Origin: Vibrio salilacus
GTDB lineage: Bacteria; Pseudomonadota; Gammaproteobacteria; Enterobacterales; Vibrionaceae
Length of the DNA: 64,000 nucleotides
NCBI RefSeq assembly: GCF_002811245.1
Contig: NZ_NIVQ01000008.1
Location: forward strand, 1 to 64,000
Reading direction: 5' to 3'
Part shown: piece after piece, positions 26,885-35,168 of the stretch
How positions within the stretch are numbered: position 1 is the first letter of the stretch
How the letters are laid out: every line of letters begins with the position of its first letter
Notes under the pieces: model-generated
What the model saw: only the letters and a program-made list of their open reading frames with translations
Told to the model about the DNA's origin: nothing
Databases searched by the model: none
Program-made: the position numbers and the translations under genes

Positions 26885-28579
26885 ATGTCTATAACAATCT
26901 CTTTTTACGAAAACAATGCGCAGCAGTGCTTCGAGCAATACACTGCGACGAATTTCGAGTCTGTGCATGGTTCGTGGAAATCATTCTGGCCGTTGTCGAA
27001 AGATAAAGTCTTGGATGTAGGTGCTGGAATTGGCCGAGATGCGCTTTGGATGGCAGAGCAACATTGCGATGTATTTGCTGTTGAGCCCGCAGAAGCAATG
27101 CGCAAGATAGGGCAAGAGTATACTGGGACCAACGTTACATGGATCGATGATTCACTCCCTTCGCTGAACAAAGTGATTAACTTAGGGGTTCGCTTTGATC
27201 TTATTCTAGTGAGCGCAGTCTGGATGCACGTCGCGCCTTCTCATCGTGAACGTGCTTTTCGAAAACTATCGAATTTGTTGGCACCAAATGGTCGGCTAGT
27301 CATTTCACTAAGGCATGGTAATTTTAATGATAAACGCCAATCGTATGACGTTAGTGCGGAAGAACTAGAGCAATTGGCCAAAGACTCTGCGTTAGTGGTT
27401 CGCCATGTGTCATCAATGAATTCAGACTCATTGAATCGAGATGATGTAACGTGGCAAACGGTGGTGATGTGCTTACCTGATGATGGCTCAGGCGATCTGA
27501 CGAAAATTCGACATATTGTGGTTAATGACAATAAAGCAGCAACCTACAAACTCGCGTTACTCCGTACCCTGTTGCGGATTGCCGATGCTCATTCAGGTTC
27601 TGTAGTCGACAGAACTGATGGCAAAGTGGCTATCCCATTGGGACTCGTGGCGTTGTACTGGGTACGCCAATTTAAGCGTTTAATCGATATTGGTGATATC
27701 CAACAAAACAGCAATCCAAATAAGGGATTAGGTTTCATAAAGCCAGATGGTTGGCACAAGATAAAACATATTGGCGTTGACGATTTAGCAGTAGGCTCTA
27801 TTTTCGTCGGGGATGAGGCGAAAGCGCTTCAAGAAACGTTGAAAGATACGCTCGATACTATAATCCAAAACCCTGTGAAATTTACTTATATTGGCGATAA
27901 ACAGAATTGTGTATTTTCCGTTACTCGTAAGACAAAACGTAAGGAAAAGCACATTGTGTTAGACCGAAGCTTCTTTGAAAGCTATGGTTATTTTATACTT
28001 GATGAGAGTTTATGGGAGTGCTTGCGTTTATTTCATTCGTGGATTGAACCTCTGGTGGTGAACCAGTGGGTGATGGAGATGCAAAAGTATAGCCGCAATC
28101 AAGCACGTAATATTTCTTTGCAGACTTACTATGATTATTTAGTTTGGGTAGAGAAAGATCATGATACTCGTGTTGTTCGTAAACGTGTAGATCAAATTAC
28201 CCAGCAACAAGGTAGAGTCGAGAGCGTTTGGAGTGGTAAAAAGTTGCAGTCGACGTATCAAATCGATCACTGCTTGCCTTTTGTATATTGGCCCAATAAC
28301 GATAGATGGAATTTATTGCCTTCGACAGCGTCAGAAAACAACAGTAAAAGCAATCGTGTCCCGAGCCAACAGCGTTTGCAGGATTCGAAAACTCGAATTG
28401 TAGAGTGGTGGACAATGGCTTGGTTGGGAACGGCGAGTGAGGATCGCTTTTTCCAAGAGGCATGTTTATCTTTGCCTAATGTTTCGCCGCAATGCCGTGA
28501 TTTAGAAGAAGTGTTTGAGGCTATGAATTTGCAAATCAGAGGCGTCAAAAGCCGCTTACTAATCAATGAATGGTTATAA
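26885..28579 (+). CDS. Class I methyltransferase fused to HNH endonuclease
   Basis: 564 residues from ATG 26885; TTG 26873, four codons upstream, has a better-placed GAGGTAAG and may be the true start. N-terminal domain (about 1-200): SAM-binding motif I VLDVGAGIGRDALWMA (about 43-58), motif II DVFAVEPAEAM, and DLILVSAVWMHV. There is no DPPY/NPPY motif, so it is not a typical DNA adenine or N4-cytosine methylase; it looks more like UbiE-type enzymes. A middle region (about 210-440) is unassigned. The C-terminal HNH domain has IDHCLPFVYWPNN (His462) and RWNLLPS...ENNSKSN. The fusion sits alone in its own unit in the island; a toxin or defence role is inferred. Confidence 0.8.
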   Translation: MSITISFYENNAQQCFEQYTATNFESVHGSWKSFWPLSKDKVLDVGAGIGRDALWMAEQHCDVFAVEPAEAMRKIGQEYTGTNVTWIDDSLPSLNKVINLGVRFDLILVSAVWMHVAPSHRERAFRKLSNLLAPNGRLVISLRHGNFNDKRQSYDVSAEELEQLAKDSALVVRHVSSMNSDSLNRDDVTWQTVVMCLPDDGSGDLTKIRHIVVNDNKAATYKLALLRTLLRIADAHSGSVVDRTDGKVAIPLGLVALYWVRQFKRLIDIGDIQQNSNPNKGLGFIKPDGWHKIKHIGVDDLAVGSIFVGDEAKALQETLKDTLDTIIQNPVKFTYIGDKQNCVFSVTRKTKRKEKHIVLDRSFFESYGYFILDESLWECLRLFHSWIEPLVVNQWVMEMQKYSRNQARNISLQTYYDYLVWVEKDHDTRVVRKRVDQITQQQGRVESVWSGKKLQSTYQIDHCLPFVYWPNNDRWNLLPSTASENNSKSNRVPSQQRLQDSKTRIVEWWTMAWLGTASEDRFFQEACLSLPNVSPQCRDLEEVFEAMNLQIRGVKSRLLINEWL

Positions 28580-28700
28580 TCTTTCGAATATGTCACACAG
28601 CATTTTCTGAGTCGTAATTTTTAATGCGATTCTAACCATTCTTTTCCGAATTAATTTTGGATTTTAGCAATTTTGACTATAGTTGTTGATATTAAAATTA

Positions 28701-28893
28701 ACGGGGTCAGGTCTTGCCTTTTGCCCTTTGGGTTTGTTGGCGGGAGGTTTAATTTAGGTATTTGGTGTGGTGTTTTCAGGGAGAGAAAATGAGCCGATGA
28801 TTAAGGGGCGAATTTGCTAATACGTTATATCATGTGACATCGCGTGATTCACGGGGCAACTGCATTGTGTCAAAACGCAAGACCTGACCCCGT
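28701..28893. mobile_element. Internally deleted RAYT (REP-associated transposase) element, MITE-like
   Basis: Terminal inverted repeats: ACGGGGTCAGGTCTTGC at 28701-28717 and GCAAGACCTGACCCCGT at 28877-28893, extending inward with one extra base to include TTTTG / CAAAA. Inside, from 28789, a decayed frame reads LRGEFANTLYHVTSRDSRGN, the N-terminus of TnpA_REP transposases, with a stop after three codons. The catalytic part is gone, leaving a 193-base non-autonomous element. Confidence 0.75.
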
Positions 28894-29118
28894 ATTGTTC
28901 TGAATGCAAGGTACGAGGAAGCCAAAACTGAGCTGGAAAAGCTGAATAAGCTGTTCCCTATGCAAAAGAAAATACTAACTCGTTTACTGCAAGTGTGTGA
29001 ACAGCTAAGAGACTACAACACGTCTGCAGGCTACTTGCGTGCGTTACTTAGATTAGTTAAGTCTGATGAAAAGCTGAACCAGAAACGCCAGCAGTATGAA
29101 CGGCTAGGCGTTTGGTAA
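28894..29118 (+). pseudogene. C-terminal fragment of an unknown gene
   Basis: Directly after the RAYT element an open frame of about 74 codons without a start ends at TAA 29116. It reads as a charged helical segment (LNARYEEAKTELEKLNKLFP) and ends QQYERLGVW. The upstream part was probably removed when the element inserted or deleted. It is followed by 178 bases before ptuA. The family is not recognised. Confidence 0.45.
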
Positions 29119-29232
29119 CTATTTCGGAATAGTAGAGGCTTCAAATTGGCGCCTCTTAAATGCACACAGAGCAGTGACCCCAAAATATTGCCTTTTAAGC
29201 TTATGGAGTGCAAAAAGCAATCATGGTTTTAG

Positions 29233-29241
29233 TGATACAAT
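29233..29241 (+). promoter_or_regulatory. Possible extended -10 element upstream of ptuA
   Basis: TGATACAAT fits an extended -10 (TGnTANAAT), 56 bases before the ptuA ATG. No convincing -35 is seen. It would give a short leader for the Septu-like operon. Confidence 0.3.
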
Positions 29242-29296
29242 GAAACAACAGATTGGTGTAATCTGCGCATCGACCAGAGCAGCTTATGGATAAATA

Positions 29297-30691
29297 ATGA
29301 AAATAGAGAAATTAGAACTAAAAAACTTTAGGGCATTCAAGCATTTCGAGTGTCAGTTTGGCACTGGTGTTAACGTTCTGGTCGGCCTAAATGGTTTTGG
29401 TAAAACGTCCGTTCTTGATGCTATCGCTATTGGCTATGGTCAATTTTCTGGTGGATTTGAAACTAGTAAAGATCGTGGCATCCTGAACTCTGATATTCGT
29501 ATCGCTAAACATACTGTCGGCGCTGGTGAACTTGAAGCGGGAGATTCTTTTTCAGGCGCTGAGAAGTTTACAATGGAGCGTCAGTTTCCTGTGGAAGTGC
29601 AAGTGACGGTTCACGAGGGGGACGACTATCATTTTCCAAGTAGCTGGTCGCGCTCTAGAAATACTCTCAAGGGGCGGACGACCCAAGTCAAAGAACTCAA
29701 GGCTGTTGCTCAAGACTTGCAGAAGTCAGTGCAGAACAATGGAAAAGTAGTATTACCGTTGTTGAGCTATTACGGTACTGGGCGGCTTTGGAAAGAGAAA
29801 AGACTAACTGAAAAGAAGAACCCAGCCCATCAAACAAATAGCCGTCTAGATGGTTATATGGATTGTTTAGATCCTGAATCGACTTATTCTGCATTTGCGC
29901 AATGGTTGAGAGTTGAAACGATTGCAGAATATGAAAGAAAAATGCAAATAATTGAAGAGCATGGCCTTGAAGGTGCTGTTGTCTATGGCTCTACAATTAG
30001 AGGCAAGCTATTAAAAGCCATTACTAACGCTGTAAATATTGTATTAGCTCCTTCAGGATGGTCAAACATTCGATATAGCGCAACAACTAAAGAAGTGATT
30101 GCTACACATAAAGATCAAGGCGATGTGCCGGTTTCATACTTGAGTGATGGCGTGCGCAATATGCTAGGAATGGTTGCTGATATTGCCTATAGAGCCGTTA
30201 GGCTTAACCCTCACTTAGCTGAAAATGCGGTGAACGACACAAGTGGTATCGTACTTATTGATGAAGTAGATATGCACTTGCACCCACAGTGGCAACAGCT
30301 AGTTCTTCAGAACCTATCTGAAGCGTTCCCTAACATACAGTTCATTGTGACCACACACAGTCCTCAAGTGCTCTCTACCGTGAAACAAGAACAAATTCGA
30401 GTATTACCTGACGTTGCAGCAGGTGAGACTGAAGCGTTACCTCCAATTGGAGAGACGTTAGGGAAGCCTAGTAATTATGTCTTAACACAAACACTTAATG
30501 TCGACGCTCGACCTCCACTTCGTCAGGTGGAGCTTTTTGAAGAGTATATGCAGCTAATAAACTCTGGACTAGGAAGGGATAACGAAGCAACGAAGGTGCG
30601 TGCACAATTAGATGGTTTACTGGGTAAAGAGCATGAAGACTTAGTTCATGCTGATAGAGTATTAAAGCGCAGGGAGTTGTTGGGTAAATGA
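29297..30691 (+). CDS. ptuA: PtuA-like AAA ATPase of a Septu-type defence pair
   Basis: 464-residue SMC/RecF-like ABC ATPase: N-terminal MKIEKLELKNFRAFKHFEC, Walker A GLNGFGKTS (30-38), a long central insertion, signature-like SYLSDGVRNMLGM, Walker B and Glu in GIVLIDEVDMHLHPQWQ (about 317-333), and the H-loop FIVTTHSPQVL. This is the architecture of PtuA and of the ATPase linked to retron Ec78. The ribosome site is weak. Its stop overlaps the start of the HNH gene (ATGA), so they are translated together. No reverse transcriptase is present. In Septu, PtuA hexamers hold and restrain PtuB. Confidence 0.8.
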   Translation: MKIEKLELKNFRAFKHFECQFGTGVNVLVGLNGFGKTSVLDAIAIGYGQFSGGFETSKDRGILNSDIRIAKHTVGAGELEAGDSFSGAEKFTMERQFPVEVQVTVHEGDDYHFPSSWSRSRNTLKGRTTQVKELKAVAQDLQKSVQNNGKVVLPLLSYYGTGRLWKEKRLTEKKNPAHQTNSRLDGYMDCLDPESTYSAFAQWLRVETIAEYERKMQIIEEHGLEGAVVYGSTIRGKLLKAITNAVNIVLAPSGWSNIRYSATTKEVIATHKDQGDVPVSYLSDGVRNMLGMVADIAYRAVRLNPHLAENAVNDTSGIVLIDEVDMHLHPQWQQLVLQNLSEAFPNIQFIVTTHSPQVLSTVKQEQIRVLPDVAAGETEALPPIGETLGKPSNYVLTQTLNVDARPPLRQVELFEEYMQLINSGLGRDNEATKVRAQLDGLLGKEHEDLVHADRVLKRRELLGK

Positions 30692-31452
30692 GACATATAG
30701 ATAAGCCTCATAACGCAACCAACGTAAAGCTTGAGCAGGAAATAGAGAACGGGAACCCAGCAACAAGTGAAGAGGCTACCCGACGCTGGAAAAACTTTAA
30801 TGGTAAAACTGAGCTTAGCCGCCAGTTATTACAGCAACAATACGGACTTTGCTGTTACACAGAGCTAAACCTTACAGACTTTGCAACTGAGCAGAACATG
30901 GGAAGCCATATTGAGCATGAGAAGCCTAAGAGCTTCCTTCCTGTGGAGACGTTTAACTATGGCAATCTGTTGCTATGTTCATTAGCTAGTGAAGATCTGA
31001 AACATTTTCCGGGCCTACAGCAGTTTGGAGGCCATTTTAAGGGGAGCAAGTTTGATGCTAGATTATTTGTTTCTCCGCATCAGGCTAATTGTCGAGATTA
31101 TTTCATATACTCATCAGGCAGTGGTGAAATTAGCCCTAACCTAGCACTGCCAGCAGGTGAGCAACAAAAAGCACAATATACGATAGACTTGTTAAATCTA
31201 AATGCTCCTTTTTTAAAAGCCGAAAGAAAGCAGTGGTTAGAGGAAATCGAAGAGTGCTTGGAGCCTTTGATCGACAGTAGCGATCTTCAATCCATCGAGT
31301 TATTGGCTGAAATCGAGCTAACTCCGGCGCAAAGGCATGATGCGAAATTGGGTTATACTTGTGATCAGCTAAGAAAATTTCACTCAGCGGTTCGAGCTGT
31401 GTTTGGTCAGTTAGGGGAGCAGGTTATTCAAGAGCACTGCCCGAATATATAG
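30688..31452 (+). CDS. ptuB: PtuB-like HNH endonuclease of a Septu-type defence pair
   Basis: 254-residue HNH-type nuclease. Cys55-Cys56 in GLCCYTEL, GSHIEHEKPKS (His74, His77), and FNYGNLLLCSLAS match the TIGR02646-like family of HNH proteins found with retron/Septu ATPases, where the pattern is CxYC, HIEHxxPK, then a Asn-Leu-Leu-x-C segment. The second half is helical and may bind the ATPase. ATG overlaps the ptuA stop by four bases. The activity inferred is nucleic-acid cleavage on phage infection. It is the last gene before the right island boundary, 123 bases away. Confidence 0.78.
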   Translation: MRHIDKPHNATNVKLEQEIENGNPATSEEATRRWKNFNGKTELSRQLLQQQYGLCCYTELNLTDFATEQNMGSHIEHEKPKSFLPVETFNYGNLLLCSLASEDLKHFPGLQQFGGHFKGSKFDARLFVSPHQANCRDYFIYSSGSGEISPNLALPAGEQQKAQYTIDLLNLNAPFLKAERKQWLEEIEECLEPLIDSSDLQSIELLAEIELTPAQRHDAKLGYTCDQLRKFHSAVRAVFGQLGEQVIQEHCPNI

Positions 31453-31575
31453 CTGGTTGTACTTAAAGCCAAGGATTAGCACGTAGTAATATCTAAGGTA
31501 ATACTTGTCTCGGGTTTTATTTATTTTTGATTAAATTTCAATAGCTTACCTCGCAAAGTGTGCTGTCTCACTCCT

Positions 31576-31632
31576 GCCACATTCTTGAAAAAAGACGTCC
31601 TAGGACGTCTTTTTTTATGCCTGTAATATTTT
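31576..31632 (+). repeat. Direct repeat, right end of island (attR-like)
   Basis: Second copy of the 57-base segment at 22096-22152, 56 of 57 bases identical, including the terminator hairpin. It is preceded by TGTCTCACTCCT, a degenerate version of the tRNA 3' end TCTCTCACTCACC. Confidence 0.85.
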
Positions 31633-31740
31633 TCGTGAAGTTTTCAGTTTAAAAATATGCTTAAAACTGGAAATTACTTTGGGCCTTTACAGTTTGGCTA
31701 CTGGAGAAAGATCACCTAACTCGCATAAGAGGACTTATCC

Positions 31741-31863
31741 CTGCTGTTTGAAGAGAACAAAGAGTTTGGTCTGTCAGAATTTAGCTTGAAAGTGCTGCCT
31801 TTGTCTCTCGCTTTGAGCAAGTTTTTGCCTCGTAATTTTGTCATGTATTATGTTCGCCAGTAA
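31741..31863 (+). pseudogene. Short C-terminal coding relic upstream of the toxin gene
   Basis: A 40-codon open frame without a start, reading LLFEENKEFGLSEFSLKVLP and then LSLALSKFLPRNFVMYYVRQ before TAA. Its hydrophobic and charged pattern looks coding. It ends 15 bases before the toxin gene start. It might be the end of a protein once encoded upstream of the toxin, such as a secretion adaptor, but no family is recognised. The rest of 31633-31878 shows nothing else. Confidence 0.35.
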
Positions 31864-31878
31864 GAGGAATACATATTT

Positions 31879-32814
31879 ATGATTAGAGACAATACTCGCT
31901 GGTTAGAGGGTGATACCCCTCCCTCCATTGAGCTTCCCCGTTTATCCACAAAAGAACGAATAGCTAAACAGCATGCTGAGCGTATTGCTCAATCTGAGAA
32001 GGATTGGGCTTATGTACAAGCCAACCAAGATCAATATGCAACCCAAAGAGCAGAAACGTTAACCAGACGAAATGCTTCTCAAGTACTCGGTGATTCAATG
32101 GGGTTACAGTGCTCTCTTGAACAGGAAATGGCAAAAAACAATCAACATGTAATGATTGTAGATCTTGAGGATGCCCATAAAATTTTGCATAACGTTTGGC
32201 TTGAGGCCGGAAAAAACGTTGCGGTCATTGCTGCTAGTATTAACGCCGCTAAATCATGGTTTAATCATACTGAACCAATGTTCAATGCCGCTTCAATTGC
32301 CAAGCAATTTGGTGACATGAATATCAAAGCGGATCTTGTCGAAAGTAAAGGTAAAACTTTTGTGGCATTCAATGGCACAGACCAGAATGGTAAAGCGCTT
32401 AAGCACGCGTTTGTAAATGGTACCCGTATCAACATGGATGGGAAAAAGTACCCACTAAACTCTTTTAAGTCGATGCAAGCTGGATTTAGCCCGAAAGCAA
32501 GAGCAGCAAACTTCAAAGGAGCGGGTGTATTAACGTTTGTAGTGTCCGCAAGTATTGCGACCAGTGATTTGGTGTTCAAAAGTGATTACCACTTAGTTGA
32601 CTGGTTTGGTAACGTTGGCTCTGACATGTTTAAGTTTTTAGTACAGGTTGGTGCTGGTGAGGGGGCTCTATGGTTAACTGCTACTTATAGTGCCCCTATC
32701 ATTGTAGGCGCGGCCGTTTGCTTTGCTGCATATGTACTAGTTGAAATTTTCTGGAGCGAGTATCAAATCTCAAAATTAATAGTGAAAGAGCTTGAAAATG
32801 CAATCGAAAGTTAA
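31879..32814 (+). CDS. Probable membrane-acting T6SS effector (Tme-like)
   Basis: 311 residues. The N-terminal half is soluble and charged, with a helical EKDWAYVQANQDQYATQRAE region; the C-terminal half is hydrophobic, with helices at about 215-232, 245-262 and 268-292. There is no signal peptide and no PAAR, VgrG or MIX motif that I can see. A ~300-residue orphan protein with C-terminal membrane helices, immediately followed by and overlapping a small polytopic membrane protein, fits the Tme/Tmi membrane-disrupting effector-immunity pairs described in Vibrio. A ribosome site AGAGGAA lies ten bases before the ATG. The assignment is by architecture, not motif. Confidence 0.5.
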   Translation: MIRDNTRWLEGDTPPSIELPRLSTKERIAKQHAERIAQSEKDWAYVQANQDQYATQRAETLTRRNASQVLGDSMGLQCSLEQEMAKNNQHVMIVDLEDAHKILHNVWLEAGKNVAVIAASINAAKSWFNHTEPMFNAASIAKQFGDMNIKADLVESKGKTFVAFNGTDQNGKALKHAFVNGTRINMDGKKYPLNSFKSMQAGFSPKARAANFKGAGVLTFVVSASIATSDLVFKSDYHLVDWFGNVGSDMFKFLVQVGAGEGALWLTATYSAPIIVGAAVCFAAYVLVEIFWSEYQISKLIVKELENAIES

Positions 32815-33229
32815 GGTACGCTCAGCTGGAGTCTTACTTCTCACATTCGCATTACTAAGTTGGATTTATCCTTCCTATGCTGTTTATTGTGACTATGTCG
32901 GATTGTTAAACAAAGAAGCAGAGGTCAGAGTGTCAATTATTACTCTTTGGGTTCCCATTGGTGGTTTAGGGGCTGTACTTAGCCTACTTTGGATGTCTCC
33001 AAGGGCTCTTTATCAAGGGAAAGGAATTGGAAAGGTTTACTCTCCAAAAGCAATGCAACTAGCGAATAAGATAACCATTTATTTCGCATTAGTAGGGGTG
33101 GCATTCGCGGCCGGGTGGACGTATCACAGCCTTGATTTACTAGAGAAATACGGTTACGTGTACAGCCGTGACTTAACTAAGATTACGCCTACAGGTGTAC
33201 ATTTGATGTATGTTAAATCTTCCAATTAG
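32798..33229 (+). CDS. Small polytopic membrane protein, probable immunity protein
   Basis: 143 residues from ATG 32798, which overlaps the end of the toxin gene by 17 bases; TTG 32792 is an alternative start. Three membrane helices are visible (about 10-29, 45-65 and 92-112). The arrangement resembles the DUF1240-like inner-membrane proteins often found next to bacterial toxins. Overlapping translation with the upstream gene is typical of toxin-immunity pairs because it guarantees immunity protein whenever toxin is made. No close family could be confirmed. Confidence 0.55.
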   Translation: MQSKVKVRSAGVLLLTFALLSWIYPSYAVYCDYVGLLNKEAEVRVSIITLWVPIGGLGAVLSLLWMSPRALYQGKGIGKVYSPKAMQLANKITIYFALVGVAFAAGWTYHSLDLLEKYGYVYSRDLTKITPTGVHLMYVKSSN

Positions 33230-33310
33230 ACTCAGTTGGTATTCTGCGTGAGGATATGATCCTTCTTATTCAATAGCGCGTAGTCGTGTTGAAGCGATAA
33301 ACTTCGATGA

Positions 33311-33420
33311 ATGAGTGTTGTTGGTCCAACGGCCAGAGGTGCACTATTTGGTGCAGCAGGTTCTGCAATTGCCGGTGGTAATGGTAGCGCTAAAGTTGGT
33401 ACTGGTATCGGTCTGGTTCG
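33311..33420 (+). pseudogene. Remnant of a glycine-zipper protein gene
   Basis: The frame from ATG 33311 reads MSVVGPTARGALFGAAGSAI then AGGNGSAKVGTGIG, a glycine-zipper pattern, after which the frame runs into sequence unlike the family. No ribosome site precedes it. The rest of 33230-33625 holds no other gene. Confidence 0.4.
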
Positions 33421-33625
33421 GCGCGTGTTGCACATCGATTGTGTAATACAGTCACGTGTAGTATCGGCCGAACTGCCAGTTAAAACGCTCACTCATGTAT
33501 TTCAATACCCACGTCATATTCAAAGTCGCTACCTAATGAGTACAAGTAGTCTAAGTTGCCACTAAGACTAGAGTTGAGACTTTGATACTCGCCCCAACTT
33601 ACTTCTCGTTGTGTCATGGCCGTTA

Positions 33626-34942
33626 TTATTTCACCAAGTAACCACGCTGTTTCAGTTCTTGAGCAAAATACGCTTGGGTTTGTGGCTCGCCATGAATCAA
33701 ATGCACTTGTTTAGGTTTGGGATCTATTCCCTCGACAAAGCGCAGTAAATCGGTTTTGTCGGCATGGGCTGAATAGCCAGACATGGTATGAATATGTGCG
33801 TTAACTTCGACGTATTCATCATCAATGCGTACCTGCTTGTCACCCGATTGAATCGCACGGCCAAGCGTTCCCTCAGCCTGATAGCCGGCTAATATCACAT
33901 CGGTTCGTTGATCTGGCAGCAGTGCTTTCAGGTAGTCCATAATGCGCCCACCTTGGCACATCCCTGAAGCCGCTACCACGAGCGCAGGCTCGCCAGTCGA
34001 TTTTAAACGGTTCACTAGTCGCTGGTGGGTACGGTGATCTTCTACCGTGATGCATTGGTCAAAGGCTAACGGATGACGGTGTGCTTGCAAACGTTGCTTG
34101 GCCTCTTGCCCCCACAAGCTTTTAAAACGTCGATAAGATCGAGTGACCTTCTGCGCCATAGGCGAGTCGAGAATAATCGGTAGACGAATGTCGATGTCGT
34201 GGTCATGAATCAGTTGTTCAATATCAAACAGTAGCTCTTGCGTTCGACCAACGCTAAACGCAGGGATGAGGATCGATCCGCCATCTTGTAATGAACGGTC
34301 GATAATGGCTTTCAACCGCGCCGCGCGAGACGCGATCTCTTCGTGTTTGTTGTCACCATAAGTGGTTTCAATCAATAGATAATCCGCTCGTTCAGGGGAA
34401 ACTGGGTCAGGTAATAATGGTGTATTACTTGGCCCTAAGTCGCCAGAGAAAACCACCACCTCTTGATTGGGTAATTGCAGTTCAATATACGCCGACCCCA
34501 GAATGTGGCCCGCAGGTTGAAAGCGAGCATAAAGGCCATCGGGTTGCTGCACATCAATCGGAAACCATTGGTTATATTCTTTGGCAACCAACAACTTACG
34601 GATGCGGTTCAACACTCGTTGCGCTTGTTTGTATTTTAATCCGAGCTGCAGCTTTAAACTGTCTTCGAGCATCAAAGGGATAAGCTCTGCGGTCGCTGCA
34701 GTGCAGTAAATCGGCTTATTGAAACCGTTCGCCAGCAGCCATGGCAGGCGGCCAATGTGATCAATATGAGTGTGGGTAAACAGTAGGGCACCGAGCGCTT
34801 TGGTGTCAAACTCAATATCCAAGGGGCGGGTATCAGCGCCTTGAAATAGGCCACAATCAATCAACACCGCTTGGCCATTTGATCGGAACTCATGGCACGA
34901 ACCCGTTACTGTCTCTTTACCGCCGTGGTGGATAATTTCCAT
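33626..34942 (-). CDS. Metallo-beta-lactamase/beta-CASP RNA-processing-type hydrolase
   Basis: 438 residues. Zinc-binding HxHxDH in LLFTHTHIDHIGRL (His57, His59, Asp61, His62), further metal ligands in AGHILGSAYIEL and FSGDLG, a beta-CASP insertion (about 180-380) and the C-terminal SGYSAHADKTDLL followed by HLIHGE. This is the CPSF73-like family of bacterial proteins such as those annotated as RNA-specificity MBL proteins; the substrate is probably RNA but unproven. It is a single gene transcribed toward the accessory region. A 226-base gap separates it from vctC. Confidence 0.88.
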   Translation of the reverse strand: MEIIHHGGKETVTGSCHEFRSNGQAVLIDCGLFQGADTRPLDIEFDTKALGALLFTHTHIDHIGRLPWLLANGFNKPIYCTAATAELIPLMLEDSLKLQLGLKYKQAQRVLNRIRKLLVAKEYNQWFPIDVQQPDGLYARFQPAGHILGSAYIELQLPNQEVVVFSGDLGPSNTPLLPDPVSPERADYLLIETTYGDNKHEEIASRAARLKAIIDRSLQDGGSILIPAFSVGRTQELLFDIEQLIHDHDIDIRLPIILDSPMAQKVTRSYRRFKSLWGQEAKQRLQAHRHPLAFDQCITVEDHRTHQRLVNRLKSTGEPALVVAASGMCQGGRIMDYLKALLPDQRTDVILAGYQAEGTLGRAIQSGDKQVRIDDEYVEVNAHIHTMSGYSAHADKTDLLRFVEGIDPKPKQVHLIHGEPQTQAYFAQELKQRGYLVK

Positions 34943-35168
34943 AACTCGCCTTTTTGTTGACTCACGTTGTCACTTTGTGAGGAAGAGAGCTTGAAGTAAA
35001 TGGAAATAAATGAGACTTGCGAGGCTCCAACACTTCTTTAAGTAATTCAGTGTTTAGTGAGTGAAATCGGTGCGATCCAGGTTCGAGATAAATAGGAGCC
35101 GTGCCGTGAGTATCCGAGCAATGGCCACAACACGGCGTCGCAATTGTCCTATCGATATGCAAAGGTGG

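Larger units (their letters stand above)
22100..31632. mobile_element. 9.5-kb genomic island at tRNA-Ser(GGA), defence-type cargo, no integrase
   Basis: Bounded by the 57-bp direct repeats. Cargo in order: two coupled SF1 helicases, decayed IS5-type transposase, methyltransferase-HNH fusion, deleted RAYT element, a C-terminal gene fragment, and a Septu-like ATPase/HNH pair. All intact genes read in the same direction as the tRNA. No integrase, excisionase or replication gene is seen, so the element is either decayed or was mobilised by an enzyme supplied in trans. The flanking DNA on the left (cqsR, alaE) is core Vibrio sequence. Confidence 0.75.

Noticed and set aside
26885..28579. Methyltransferase-HNH as a restriction-modification enzyme
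   Set aside because: No DNA-methylase catalytic motif and no target-recognition region recognised.
29119..30691. Retron Ec78-type system (ATPase plus HNH)
   Set aside because: No reverse transcriptase gene and no convincing msr-msd RNA upstream.
34962..35162. 66-codon minus-strand frame just downstream of vctC, with a CCGHC motif
   Set aside because: Starts at TTG with no ribosome site and matches no family I know; spacing to vctC is suggestive but not enough to call a gene.
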